From Chryseobacterium cucumeris (GTDB lineage: Bacteria > Bacteroidota > Bacteroidia > Flavobacteriales > Weeksellaceae): a stretch of DNA of 64,000 nt. The position numbers and the translations under genes are program-made. How positions within the stretch are numbered: the stretch's first letter is position 1; every line of letters starts with the position of its first letter. The stretch covers positions 4,402,001 through 4,466,000 of the forward strand of contig NZ_CP068760.1 in NCBI RefSeq assembly GCF_016775705.1, read 5' to 3'. Below the pieces are notes generated by a model, which saw only the letters and a program-made list of their open reading frames with translations, ran no database searches and was not told the origin of the DNA. Shown here piece after piece: positions 17,454-25,023 of the stretch.

Positions 17454-17572
17454 ATAATATTATTTAATACCTGCAAACATTAAAAGCCCAAAGATAAAGC
17501 AATTTTCTGAGTATAACTTTCTACAGCAGCAGACCAGTCAATATGATCAGGATGATTTCGTCTTATTTTCTT

Positions 17573-17602
17573 TTGATTTTTTCCATTTATTTTATACATT
17601 TG
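17573..17602 (+). promoter_or_regulatory. Consensus promoter far upstream of the methyltransferase gene
   Basis: TTG at 17573-17575, 19 bases, then TACATTTG at 17595-17602: a complete -33/-7 pair. The inverted repeat AACACAC-TTTTTA-GTGTGTT at 17608-17627 follows directly and would be at the 5' end of the transcript or serve as an operator. Confidence 0.6.
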
Positions 17603-17913
17603 CATACAACACACTTTTTAGTGTGTTAAATAAAATACCTACCCCAGTGAAAAAGCAGAAAAGTATCACCGTTTTGATGACCGTACTCCATATATTTTTG
17701 GAAAGGCATTTTTGTAAAGGAAAAAACAAAAATTCTTCCTCACGTATAAAAAAACGATTTCTACTTTAATAAACTGAAAGCCAAACTGATCTATTCAATT
17801 AAAAACAAGAAGAGATCTCACCGATAATTTCCGGACTGTATTTATTACAAAACCTTAACAGATTTAATGTTAAAATTAATGTTGTCTCAATGCAATATGG
17901 CCTTTAAAAAAAG

Positions 17914-17921
17914 TACATTTG
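17914..17921 (+). promoter_or_regulatory. -7 promoter element (TACATTTG) of the methyltransferase gene
   Basis: TACATTTG, same sequence as the upstream promoter, 28 bases before the ATG at 17950. No TTG at normal spacing. Confidence 0.5.
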
Positions 17922-17949
17922 CTGAAAACTATAATACAACATCTGTGAA

Positions 17950-18738
17950 ATGTCAACAGTCCTCAAAACATTTGTAGCTTATCTTAAAAGGCCCCCTCTT
18001 TATCCTGAACTGGGCAGGAAAATTATCAAAAACACATTCAACAGAAGAAGTCCGTCCAAAGGAAAAGCCAGAGCAAATTTCTGGGCTGCATCCATAGCCG
18101 TTTCTCAGGAAGAGGTGATCTCCAGACTTTTCTCCCGCGATGCTGATCATTTCAGATCTGATTATGCCGATATCCTGCAAAAAGCCGGTGTAAAAGAAAA
18201 AGAATGCCCTGTCAAAATGGGTGAACATGGTGCATTGGAGCTTATTTATTATGCATGTGAATTCACCAAAGCACAAAACGTTCTTGAAACCGGAGTAGCT
18301 TATGGATGGTCTTCACTGGCGATATTGCTTTCGCTTCAAAAAAGAAACGGTATACTCTATAGTTCAGATATGCCTTTTCTTGCTCAGAATGGAGATCAGT
18401 ATGCAGGATGTGTTGTTCCTGATCATCTTAAAAAATACTGGAAGTTATTCCGTTTTGCCGATAGAGAATCTCTGCCTAAAATTTTCAAACAGGCTTCCTC
18501 TTTTGATGTTTTCCACTATGATTCCGATAAAAGTTACCACGGAAGAATGTGGGCATACCATCAGATCTATAAAAAACTGAGACCTGGCGGAGTGTTTATC
18601 AGTGATGATATCGGAGACAATTCCGCGTATCAGGATTTTTGCAACCGAATGAATATCAGCACTTGTGTTGTAGAATATAATGGAAAATATATCGGCATTT
18701 TTGTAAAAGAATATATTCCGCTCATCAGAGCTAAATAA
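17950..18738 (+). CDS. Class I SAM-dependent methyltransferase (Methyltransf_24 type)
   Basis: A 262-residue cytoplasmic protein. Motif I for S-adenosylmethionine binding is 'VLETGVAYGWSSLAIL' near residues 111-126, followed by 'GILYSSDMPF' (motif II acidic), 'FDVFHYDSDKSYHGRMWAYH' (motif with metal/substrate Asp as in catechol-type methyltransferases) and 'LRPGGVFISDDI'. The N-terminal 100 residues are basic and helical. The substrate is unknown; membership near cephalosporin hydroxylase/macrocin O-methyltransferases suggests a sugar or small metabolite. It stands alone. Confidence 0.82.
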   Translation: MSTVLKTFVAYLKRPPLYPELGRKIIKNTFNRRSPSKGKARANFWAASIAVSQEEVISRLFSRDADHFRSDYADILQKAGVKEKECPVKMGEHGALELIYYACEFTKAQNVLETGVAYGWSSLAILLSLQKRNGILYSSDMPFLAQNGDQYAGCVVPDHLKKYWKLFRFADRESLPKIFKQASSFDVFHYDSDKSYHGRMWAYHQIYKKLRPGGVFISDDIGDNSAYQDFCNRMNISTCVVEYNGKYIGIFVKEYIPLIRAK

Positions 18739-18774
18739 TACAATTGATGAGATAAAACTTTACTTAAATTTAAA

Positions 18775-18919
18775 AACCATTAAGAAAGCGGTAAGCTGCT
18801 AAGAATATGAAGAGAACCCAAAGACATCCATGAAGCCTTACCGCTACATTCAAAAGCATTCTTACTGAAGCGAAGCTTATCTTAATCCTCTTAACCTATT
18901 CCTACACTCTTAATGGTTC
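18775..18919. repeat. Palindromic intergenic element with AACCATTAAGA ends
   Basis: Terminal inverted repeats AACCATTAAGA (18775-18785) and TCTTAATGGTT (18909-18919) enclose 145 bases. Inside, AGCGGTAAG (18787-18795) pairs with CTTACCGCT (18837-18845). Related sequence with the same ends occurs at 23196-23305 and, as a left end only, at 27773-27783. The size and nested symmetry resemble non-autonomous miniature elements or REP-like units. Confidence 0.6.
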
Positions 18920-18979
18920 AAAATAAAAAAACTTTAATTTTAAAAATTTAAGCCTCCTGATGGTTTAAAACTAATACTT

Positions 18980-19210
18980 TCACTCATAGCTCACTTCCCT
19001 TTCCAAAATAATCTGGTTCCTGCTTACGGTAACCAATATTTTATCTCCTGCCTGAAAGCCACATTGTTGTACCCATTTTCCTGTAATTCTTATTTCGGGA
19101 AAGTACACGATTCTGCCATACGCCCTTGAAAACGATTTGAGGAAAACCGTAAGGTTACGATTATGCAGTTCAGTATATTTGCTGCTGTTCATTCTTCTTT
19201 TTCTTTTCAT
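18980..19210 (-). CDS. SymE-family toxin-like protein
   Basis: A 76-residue basic protein. Residues about 29-71 match the SymE core: 'RIVYFPEIRITGKWVQQCGF' then 'AGDKILVTVSRNQIIL', including the 'xPxIRxxGKWLxxxGFxxGDxxxVxVxxxxIxI' pattern. SymE of E. coli has an AbrB-like fold, acts as a toxin (RNA cleavage or nucleoid condensation have been reported) and is held down by the antisense RNA SymR. An antisense promoter over the 5' end would be expected but I cannot prove one. It is divergent from an XRE regulator and close to a TIR-domain gene, which fits a defence or addiction patch. Met at 19192 is an alternative start. Confidence 0.75.
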   Translation of the reverse strand: MKRKRRMNSSKYTELHNRNLTVFLKSFSRAYGRIVYFPEIRITGKWVQQCGFQAGDKILVTVSRNQIILEREVSYE

Positions 19211-19347
19211 CTTTGTTATTTTTCAACAAATGAAAGGATAATAAGAAGGATAAACCATCCGGATAAAGGATATTTTATTCTTAAAGACGGATATTTTAGA
19301 ATAGTATTTATTTTAAAACAGAGCATTATTTTTTTGTTCTAAAGCTT

Positions 19348-19355
19348 TATATTTG
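19348..19355 (+). promoter_or_regulatory. -7 promoter element (TATATTTG) of the XRE gene
   Basis: TATATTTG lies only 5 bases before the ATG at 19361. If this is the active promoter, the message is almost leaderless, or translation starts at the second ATG (19376). Confidence 0.45.
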
Positions 19356-19360
19356 TTATT

Positions 19361-19780
19361 ATGAGTTACACAGATATGCAAAATAAAAAAATACATCAGG
19401 GTAGAAATATAAAGCGTTTCCGCGAAATGCTGGGCATCAAACAGGAAGCTCTGGCTTTTGAGCTGGGCGACGACTGGAACCAAAAGAAAATTTCCCTTCT
19501 GGAACAAAAAGAAACCGTAGAATCTGATATTCTGGCACAGGTAGCCCGGATTTTGAAAGTTCCCGCGGAAGCGATTGAGAATTTTGATGAAGAACAGGCG
19601 GTGAATATTATTTCTAATACTGTCAATAACAATGATAATGCTACAGGTAATTCCTTATACAGTTATCAACCTACCTTTAATCCTATTGATAAAATGGTGG
19701 AGCTTTATGAGCGTATGCTGGAGCAGCAGAGGGAAATGATTGAGAAATTGGAGAGATTGATTGAGAAAAAAAATAACTAA
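19361..19780 (+). CDS. XRE-family helix-turn-helix regulator
   Basis: A 139-residue protein. Residues about 12-70 are an HTH_3 domain ('GRNIKRFREMLGIKQEALAF', 'KKISLLEQKETVESDILAQV'), then 'ILKVPAEAIENFDEEQAVNI', an Asn-rich linker and a C-terminal coiled coil ('VELYERMLEQQREMIEKLER'). This layout is common in Chryseobacterium, where its targets are unknown. It starts 150 bases from the divergent SymE gene and ends 66 bases before the TIR gene, so it may regulate either. The second Met (19376) is a possible start given the promoter position. Confidence 0.8.
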   Translation: MSYTDMQNKKIHQGRNIKRFREMLGIKQEALAFELGDDWNQKKISLLEQKETVESDILAQVARILKVPAEAIENFDEEQAVNIISNTVNNNDNATGNSLYSYQPTFNPIDKMVELYERMLEQQREMIEKLERLIEKKNN

Positions 19781-19846
19781 ACATACTTTATAAAAATAAA
19801 TAATGATTAATTTATAATCTCTATATAGACTTAAACCAAATATTAA

Positions 19847-20725
19847 ATGGCTACCAGAAAAAAAACGACACAACCAGAAAAAATATCTACACAACTAATT
19901 GTTGGTAAAGATTATTTTAAAGAAAAGATAAATGAGCGTATACAAGCTGGAACTGAAATTTATAATAGACAGATCCAGACTCAGCAACAATTAGAGGAAG
20001 CCAAAAATGATTATTACAATTGGAATGATTATAACTCAGAGCTTTTAAAGCAGTCATTTAATAATGAACTTAATGAATATAAAAAAAGATATGATGATGT
20101 AAATAATTTCTTCGGAATTTTGATGGGTGGTAACGATCAAAGAAATGAGCTGAAAGAGTTTAGGGAAAAATTAAATAATAAACTTACAAATCTTAAACAA
20201 ATTGTTGCTAAAATTGATTTAATGAAATCTGAAGTTCCTGACCAAATTACAACTGGTATTACAAAAACAGATAGCAAAGAAATAAATAATGATATATTTA
20301 TTGTACATGGACATAATAATGAAGTAAAAATAAATGTTGCTAGAACATTAGAAAAACTGGGATTAAATCCGATTATTCTTCATGAACAACCAAATTCAGG
20401 TAAAACTATCATTGAAAAGTTTGAGGAACTATCAAATGTTGGTTTTGCAATTATCCTTTTGACAGATGATGACTTAGGAAAAGCAAAAAAAGATGAAAAC
20501 TTAAACCTGAGAGCTAGACAAAATGTTATTTTAGAAATGGGATATTTTATCGGAAAATTAGGTAGGAACAGAGTATGTCCTCTCTATGCAAAAGGAGTAG
20601 AATTACCTAGCGATTTATACGGAATACTCTACACTGAGATTGATAATGTAGAAAATTGGAAAATACAAATTGCCAAGGAATTAAAGGCTGCAGGATACGA
20701 AATTGATGTTAATAAAATCATTTAA
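19847..20725 (+). CDS. TIR-domain protein (CAP12/Pycsar-type TIR), candidate NAD-cleaving defence effector
   Basis: A 292-residue protein. Residues 1-145 are charged and helical with coiled-coil character. Residues about 149-285 are a TIR domain of the kind annotated as predicted nucleotide-binding/CAP12-Pycsar TIR: 'DIFIVHGHNNEVKINVARTL', 'LHEQPNSGKTIIEKFEELS', 'FAIILLTDDDLGKAK', 'LRARQNVILEMGYFIGKLGR', 'LPSDLYGILYTEID'. The Glu at 230 in 'VILEMGYF' is at the place of the catalytic glutamate of TIR NADases. Such proteins deplete NAD+ during phage infection when activated. No cyclase or ThsA-like partner is next to it, so the trigger is unknown; the coiled-coil half may sense or oligomerise. 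Base composition is more AT-rich than neighbouring core genes, hinting at transfer. Confidence 0.82.
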   Translation: MATRKKTTQPEKISTQLIVGKDYFKEKINERIQAGTEIYNRQIQTQQQLEEAKNDYYNWNDYNSELLKQSFNNELNEYKKRYDDVNNFFGILMGGNDQRNELKEFREKLNNKLTNLKQIVAKIDLMKSEVPDQITTGITKTDSKEINNDIFIVHGHNNEVKINVARTLEKLGLNPIILHEQPNSGKTIIEKFEELSNVGFAIILLTDDDLGKAKKDENLNLRARQNVILEMGYFIGKLGRNRVCPLYAKGVELPSDLYGILYTEIDNVENWKIQIAKELKAAGYEIDVNKII

Positions 20726-20732
20726 TGCCAAG

Positions 20733-20766
20733 AAAAGACCAACTATTTATTAGCTGGTCTTTTTTA
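20733..20766 (+). terminator. Intrinsic terminator after the TIR gene
   Basis: Perfect 9-bp stem AAAAGACCA (20733-20741) / TGGTCTTTT (20755-20763) around a 13-base loop, then T-run. Confidence 0.85.
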
Positions 20767-20821
20767 ATAAGTCTTTTACATGACTATAATAATTCTTATG
20801 CAAAAATATTTCAAAAAAAAC

Positions 20822-20867
20822 TTGCGTAGCTAAATAACTACACATATATTTGTAGTCAAATAACTAC
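20822..20867 (+). promoter_or_regulatory. Consensus promoter with twin operators of the ArsR gene
   Basis: TTG at 20822-20824, 20 bases, then TATATTTG at 20845-20852. Two near-identical 16-base palindromic sites, GTAGCTAAATAACTAC (20826-20841) and GTAGTCAAATAACTAC (20852-20867), flank the -7 element 26 bases apart. This is the expected arrangement for repression of an ArsR-type gene by its own product. Confidence 0.75.
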
Positions 20868-20870
20868 ACA

Positions 20871-21203
20871 ATGAATTTAAGAAGAGATGTATTTCAGGCA
20901 ATAGCAGATCCTACGAGACGGTCTATATTGATGTTGGTGGCGGCACAGTCGATGACGGCGGGAGCTATCGCTTCCAATTTTGATACGGCAAGGCCTACCG
21001 TTTCAAAGCATCTCCAGATCCTTACAGAATGCGAACTGCTGAGATCTGAACAAAACGGCAGAGAAATTATCTATCACCTAAATCCCAATAAAATGAAAGA
21101 AATAGCCGATTTTATAGAACCTTTCCGCAAAATGTGGGATGAGAAGTTCAACAAGCTGGAAAGTGTGATGAAAGCGTATCAGAATGTGAATAATAAGACA
21201 TAA
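20871..21203 (+). CDS. ArsR-family winged-helix repressor
   Basis: A 110-residue DNA-binding protein. 'FQAIADPTRRSILMLV' is the classic ArsR opening, 'TAGAIASNFDTARPTVSKHL' the recognition helix and 'REIIYHLNP' the wing. There is no CxC metal site, so it belongs to the metal-independent branch usually paired with SRPBCC/AHSA1 proteins. That partner is the next gene, followed by DUF1801, DoxX and DUF4256 proteins, a set often found together. The ATG is about 15 bases from the predicted transcription start and there is no Shine-Dalgarno sequence. Confidence 0.9.
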   Translation: MNLRRDVFQAIADPTRRSILMLVAAQSMTAGAIASNFDTARPTVSKHLQILTECELLRSEQNGREIIYHLNPNKMKEIADFIEPFRKMWDEKFNKLESVMKAYQNVNNKT

Positions 21204-21209
21204 AAGATG

Positions 21210-21408
21210 ATAGACGGATAGATAATAGACAAGGGCATCAAAATTTAACTGGTGGATGTCAATAGTCAATTTTGCTTCGCAAGTGAATCGTCAATCACCA
21301 GTGAAAGAATGACAACCTTGAACTTTAAACAGCAAACCTTGAACTCTTTCCTCTAATACTCTCCCACTCTAACACTCCCAAACCCTCAAACTTAAACACC
21401 AAACTCAA
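21210..21408. repeat. Intergenic repeat copy A upstream of the SRPBCC gene
   Basis: Contains AGATAATAGACAA, then CTGGTG (21249-21254) inverted against CACCAG (21296-21301), the segment TTTTGCTTCGCAAGTGAATC, then pyrimidine- and A-rich runs (ACTCTCCCACTCTAACACTC). The same blocks in the same order recur as copy B at 21884-22100. The run of ACTCTAATACTCTC-type words also appears inverted at about 50808-50845. Confidence 0.65.
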
Positions 21409-21411
21409 AAT

Positions 21412-21876
21412 ATGGAACTTAAAACAAAAATCCACGCAGAAGACGGCAAACAGGAAATCTTCATCATCAGAGAATTTGACCTTCCTGTAGAACTTCTTTT
21501 CAAGGCATATACAGAAGCTGAACTTTTCGAGGAATGGATGGGAACGAAAGTCACCAAATTCGAAAACAAACCGCACGGAAGCTACCGTTTTGAAACCTTA
21601 AATCCTCAGGGCGATGTGGTCTTCAGTGCCAACGGAACCATTCATGATATCGTTCAGAACGAGAAGATTATAAGAACTTTCCAGATGGAAAACACGCCTT
21701 TTCCTGCTCAGATCGAGTTTTTAACATTTGAAAAATTAACCGATATCACCAGCAAAATTACCATCCAAACCATTTATAAATCTGTAGACTTCAGAGACCA
21801 GCACCTGAAAATGCCATTTGCACAGGGCATTAATATGGCGCATAACCGTTTGCAGGAATTGTTGGGTGGAAGGTAG
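21412..21876 (+). CDS. SRPBCC / AHSA1-like protein
   Basis: A 154-residue START-like (Bet v1 fold) protein: 'REFDLPVELLFKAYTEAELF', 'EEWMGTKVTKFENKPHGSYR', 'FSANGTIHDIVQNEKIIRTF', 'EFLTFEKLTDITSKITIQTI', 'HLKMPFAQGINMAHNRLQEL'. Members bind hydrophobic ligands or act as Hsp90 ATPase activator-like proteins; the ligand is unknown here. The adjacent ArsR gene is the usual regulator. It is bounded on both sides by copies of the same intergenic repeat, so this gene could have been inserted or exchanged as a cassette. Confidence 0.85.
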   Translation: MELKTKIHAEDGKQEIFIIREFDLPVELLFKAYTEAELFEEWMGTKVTKFENKPHGSYRFETLNPQGDVVFSANGTIHDIVQNEKIIRTFQMENTPFPAQIEFLTFEKLTDITSKITIQTIYKSVDFRDQHLKMPFAQGINMAHNRLQELLGGR

Positions 21877-21883
21877 CAGGTAG

Positions 21884-22100
21884 CAGATTATAGATAAAAG
21901 ATAAAAGATAATAGACGAAGAGATAATAGACAATGGGCAACAGGGCTCAAATTGTGAACATCAATGTCAATAGTGAGTTTTGCTTTGCAAGTGAATCGTC
22001 AATGATCAGTGAAGGATAACAACTTTAAACATCAAACTTTAAACATTAAACCTTGAACCCTTATACTCTCCCACTCTAATACTCTCAAACCCTCCGACAT
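21884..22100. repeat. Intergenic repeat copy B downstream of the SRPBCC gene
   Basis: Shares with copy A the words AGATAATAGAC, GTGAATCGTCAAT, CTTTAAAC and CTCTCCCACTCTAA in the same order, with scattered substitutions. The remaining sequence to 22162 is more ACTCTC-type low-complexity DNA. Confidence 0.6.
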
Positions 22101-22162
22101 AAATAATCCCGTAACCCAAAACTCTCCCACTCTCAAACCCTCTAACCCAAAAACCCAGAACT

Positions 22163-22741
22163 ATGAATCCAAAAGTTAATTTTTTCTTCGAAAATGCCGG
22201 ACAATGGCAGGAAGAATTTGAGAAATTAAGAACGATTGCTCTTAGTACAGAACTTACAGAAGATTTAAAATGGGGCTGTCCCTGTTATACTTATGAAGGG
22301 AAAAATATTTTCCTGATCCACGGTTTTAAGGAATATTGTGCGCTTCTCTTTTTTAAAGGAGCTTTAATGAAAGACCCGGACCATATCCTGATTCAGCAGT
22401 CTAAAAATGTACAGGCGGCCAGACAGATCCGCTTTACAGAGGTAGGGCAAATCAATGATCTGGAAGATGTTCTTCGTGGTTATATGTTTGAAGCCGTTGA
22501 AATTGAAGAATCGGGCGCTAAAGTGGAAATGAAGAAAACAAAAGAGTTTGAAATGGCTGAAGAGTTTCAGGAGAAACTGGATCAAAATCCTGCTTTACAG
22601 GAAGCTTTCAAAGCACTAACTCCCGGAAGACAAAGAGCTTATCTACTCCACTTTTCTTCTGCCAAACAATCTAAAACCCGCGAAGCCCGCATTGAAAAAT
22701 GCATTCCACAAATCATGGACGGAATAGGATTAAACGACTAA
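22163..22741 (+). CDS. DUF1801 / YdeI-OmdA C-terminal family protein
   Basis: A 192-residue cytoplasmic protein. The N-terminal 110 residues match DUF1801 ('EDLKWGCPCYTYEGKNIFLI', 'FKEYCALLFFKGALMKD', 'ARQIRFTEVGQINDLEDVLR') and the C-terminal 60 the bacteriocin-protection YdeI/OmdA tail ('FKALTPGRQRAYLLHFSSAK', 'KTREARIEKCIPQIMDGIGL'). Functions are poorly known; YdeI has been linked to stress and polymyxin tolerance. It is probably co-transcribed with the DoxX-like gene 17 bases downstream. Confidence 0.82.
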   Translation: MNPKVNFFFENAGQWQEEFEKLRTIALSTELTEDLKWGCPCYTYEGKNIFLIHGFKEYCALLFFKGALMKDPDHILIQQSKNVQAARQIRFTEVGQINDLEDVLRGYMFEAVEIEESGAKVEMKKTKEFEMAEEFQEKLDQNPALQEAFKALTPGRQRAYLLHFSSAKQSKTREARIEKCIPQIMDGIGLND

Positions 22742-22758
22742 TTATAAAAAAAACAATC

Positions 22759-23157
22759 ATGAACACACCACAACCCTCACAAAAAAGAACAAAAATCATC
22801 TATTGGATATTCACCCTATGGATGGCTCTGGGCATGGTTTCAACAGCTATTGTCCAACTGATGAAAAACAAAGATGAACTGGCCAATTTTACCAATCTCG
22901 GCTATCCTTCTTATCTGATGACGATCATCGGAGTATGGAAAATTCTTGGCGTTATCGCTATTTTAATTCCTAAGCGTTTGCTTTTAAAAGAATGGGCTTA
23001 CGCAGGATTTTTCTTTGTGATGTCAGGCGCTGTTATTTCCCACCTTATCGTTGGCGATACAGCCGGCAGAACTTTTCCGGCAGTATTACTATTGGTATTA
23101 GTACTTATTTCCTGGTATTTCAGACCTGCAGAAAGAAAAATTACTATCATTGATTAA
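22759..23157 (+). CDS. DoxX-like membrane protein
   Basis: A 132-residue protein with four membrane helices: about 14-33, 50-72, 80-98 and 104-122. 'GYPSYLMTIIGVWKILGVIA' and 'LLLKEWAYAGFFFVMSGAVI' are characteristic of the DoxX-like family (PF13564 type). Its activity is unknown; relatives take part in quinone or redox metabolism. ATG at 22759 is chosen because the open extension upstream overlaps the DUF1801 gene in another frame. Confidence 0.85.
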   Translation: MNTPQPSQKRTKIIYWIFTLWMALGMVSTAIVQLMKNKDELANFTNLGYPSYLMTIIGVWKILGVIAILIPKRLLLKEWAYAGFFFVMSGAVISHLIVGDTAGRTFPAVLLLVLVLISWYFRPAERKITIID

Positions 23158-23496
23158 TCATTATGATATTAAAATTGTTTAAACTTTTATTTTGGAACAT
23201 TAAGATTGTATTAAGCTATTTAGAATATTAAGATGAGCTTCGCTTTAAGCTTAAAGTCAGAATAATCCATCTTAATATTTATCAATTAAATCCTTCTTAA
23301 TGGTTCAATATATACTGAACATTCTTTGATAGGTTTAAACAGTTTTTATTAAAATCATTTAAGATTAAAAAAGAAAGAAATTTTATCGAAGATAAAATCT
23401 TTGCGCCTTTAAACAAGCCATTATTAATAAAATTTGCGTCTTCGCGATTTCCAACAACACCAATCAGCATATCCACATAACAAAACAAAATTTGAC
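23158..23496. other. Intergenic region with a palindromic element
   Basis: A 339-base gap. It contains a second AACATTAAGA...TCTTAATGGTT element (23196-23305) and, to the right, housekeeping intergenic repeats (CTTTGCGCCTTT and TTTGCGTCTTCGCG near 23400-23450) of a kind seen across this genus. No coding region. Confidence 0.55.
23196..23305. repeat. Second copy of the ATTAAGA palindromic element
   Basis: Left end AACATTAAGA (23196-23205), right end TCTTAATGGTT (23295-23305), so the ends pair apart from one missing C. Inside, AATATTAAGATG pairs exactly with CATCTTAATATT, and GAGCTTCGCTTTAAGCTTAA sits in the middle. It is shorter (110 bases) and diverged from the copy at 18775. Confidence 0.55.
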
Positions 23497-24051
23497 ATGA
23501 AAAAGAAACTAACCCCGGAACAAACCAACGAGCTTTTAAAAACACTAAAAACCCGTTTCGAAAAGAATATGAACCGTCATAAAGACCTGAAATGGGAAAA
23601 AATCCAGCAAAAACTGGAAGTCCATCCCGAAAAAATCCGGTCTTTATACGAAATGGAAGCCACAGATGGCGAACCCGACGTGGTAGATTATAATAAAAAA
23701 ACAGATGAATACTCTTTCGTTGACTGCTCTCCCGAAAGCCCCAAACGCCGAAGCTTATGTTATGATTATCAAGCCTGGGATGCCAGAAAGGCCAATAAAC
23801 CGGAAAGTAACGTCATCGACACCGCTAAAGAAATGGGTATTGAACTTTTGACAGAAGAACAATACCGTCATCTTCAGGAATTGGGAAAATTTGACCAAAA
23901 GACTTCAAGCTGGATCAAAACACCACCGCAGATCCGTGAACTTGGAGGTGCTGTTTTCTGCGACAGACGATACAATACCGTATTTACGTATCACAATGGT
24001 GCAGATTCTTATTATGCCGCAAGAGGTTTCAGAGGAATATTAAAAGTATAA
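23497..24051 (+). CDS. DUF4256 family protein
   Basis: A 184-residue soluble protein matching DUF4256 over its full length: 'LLKTLKTRFEKNMNRH', 'SLYEMEATDGEPDVVDY', 'SFVDCSPESPKRRSLCYDYQ', 'MGIELLTEEQYRHLQELGKF', 'REIRELGG'-like 'PPQIRELGGAVFCDRRYNTV' and 'GADSYYAARGFRG'. Function unknown. It often accompanies ArsR/SRPBCC/DUF1801 genes, as here. Met at 23497 starts the conserved part. Confidence 0.85.
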   Translation: MKKKLTPEQTNELLKTLKTRFEKNMNRHKDLKWEKIQQKLEVHPEKIRSLYEMEATDGEPDVVDYNKKTDEYSFVDCSPESPKRRSLCYDYQAWDARKANKPESNVIDTAKEMGIELLTEEQYRHLQELGKFDQKTSSWIKTPPQIRELGGAVFCDRRYNTVFTYHNGADSYYAARGFRGILKV

Positions 24052-24060
24052 GGAGAATAA

Positions 24061-25023
24061 TCAACTGGGATCTCTCAGCCAGGGAGATTCCACACTCCAG
24101 AATATAATTTTTACACCCAGATAGTTTTCAGCATATTCTGTAAATTCTTCTTTGGTGAAAGGCTTTTTAGTTTTCGGATTTGTATACGTCAAAGTCGGCT
24201 CCTGAACGGCCATCGCTACCAGAGAAAGTTTTCCTTTGTACTGATTAAAAAAAGGATAAGAATTTTTCATTTGGGCTTTCTTATCCGGAACAATATCCGG
24301 TCCGCCCAGTCCTATATTATTTTGGTAAGCAAAATCGAAAAGTCTTGACATATACTGGTGATCATTTTCCCATTCGCACGGAAAGAAATTGACATATTGC
24401 AGAACGTAAGAATGGTGGAAAGCATTTCTTGCAAACTTTAGATTTTCCACTTCGGCCTGAAAATAACGGTCGCAGCTGAAACCTGTCTTATCTTTCTTCA
24501 TATCAATATCGATCGATGTTTCCGGAAGATTAATCCCCTGAATCTTTCCGTCAAATTTCTTTGCGAGTTCTCCTATCAGCTTCTGAAATCTCATCCGGAC
24601 AGCTGGATTCCATTGCTGGGCAACCCAGCCGTTTCCAACAGGTTTATTCTCTCCCGGATTATCATATTGAGGTACCAATCCCCCGTTATATTCTTTATCT
24701 TTCAATATATAATCAGGAACATATCGCGCATGTGGCTCAAAAAATCTGTCCTGAAGCTGAATAAACAGTTTTTTGTTAAGGCTCGTCAGATAATTCAGAT
24801 CTTTCTCAATAACCGAAAAATCATAGACATCTTTTGATTTTTCCAAAGCCTTCCAGTTGTAGACAATCTGTACACCGCCGATATCTTTACGGGTAATCAG
24901 TTTTTCAATTCCATGCAGATCTCCCGAGGAAGTGTAAATATAATTCTTAGGAGCCTGTCCCCCGACAAAACATATACCTAAAATAAATAATCCCAAGCTC
25001 AGCACTTTAGTAATCTTTTTCAT
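24061..25023 (-). CDS. Secreted TIM-barrel protein, glycoside-hydrolase-like
   Basis: A 320-residue protein with signal peptide (MKKITKVLSLGLFILGICFV). The body reads as a beta/alpha barrel like cellulase-type glycoside hydrolases: 'IGGVQIVYNWKALEKSKDVY', 'YLTSLNKKLFIQLQDRFFEP', 'FDGKIQGINLPETSIDID' (an acid after a strand, as for the acid/base Glu), 'QYVNFFPCEWEND', 'NNIGLGGPDIVP' and 'VKIIFWSVESPWL' (a second candidate Glu). The family and substrate are not recognised. It converges on DUF4256 with 9 bases between stops. The conserved signal peptide fixes the start at 25023. Confidence 0.65.
   Translation of the reverse strand: MKKITKVLSLGLFILGICFVGGQAPKNYIYTSSGDLHGIEKLITRKDIGGVQIVYNWKALEKSKDVYDFSVIEKDLNYLTSLNKKLFIQLQDRFFEPHARYVPDYILKDKEYNGGLVPQYDNPGENKPVGNGWVAQQWNPAVRMRFQKLIGELAKKFDGKIQGINLPETSIDIDMKKDKTGFSCDRYFQAEVENLKFARNAFHHSYVLQYVNFFPCEWENDHQYMSRLFDFAYQNNIGLGGPDIVPDKKAQMKNSYPFFNQYKGKLSLVAMAVQEPTLTYTNPKTKKPFTKEEFTEYAENYLGVKIIFWSVESPWLRDPS

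Larger units (their letters stand above)
17454..17949. other. Long intergenic region with two promoters and a possible leader RNA
   Basis: A 496-base stretch. The left part is the upstream region of the YdcF gene. The centre carries a consensus promoter (17573-17602) whose start point falls on an inverted repeat (17608-17627), about 340 bases before any clear gene. The right part has a second -7 element (17914-17921) near the methyltransferase. A GTG-initiated 40-codon frame from 17648 (VKKQKSITVLMTVLHIFLER and further basic residues) is the only open frame in the transcript and is not convincing. Confidence 0.5.

Noticed and set aside
17648..17770. GTG-initiated 40-codon frame behind the orphan promoter
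   Set aside because: Composition is basic and irregular, the start is GTG without ribosome-binding signals, and nothing supports translation; kept only as a remark in the intergenic entry.
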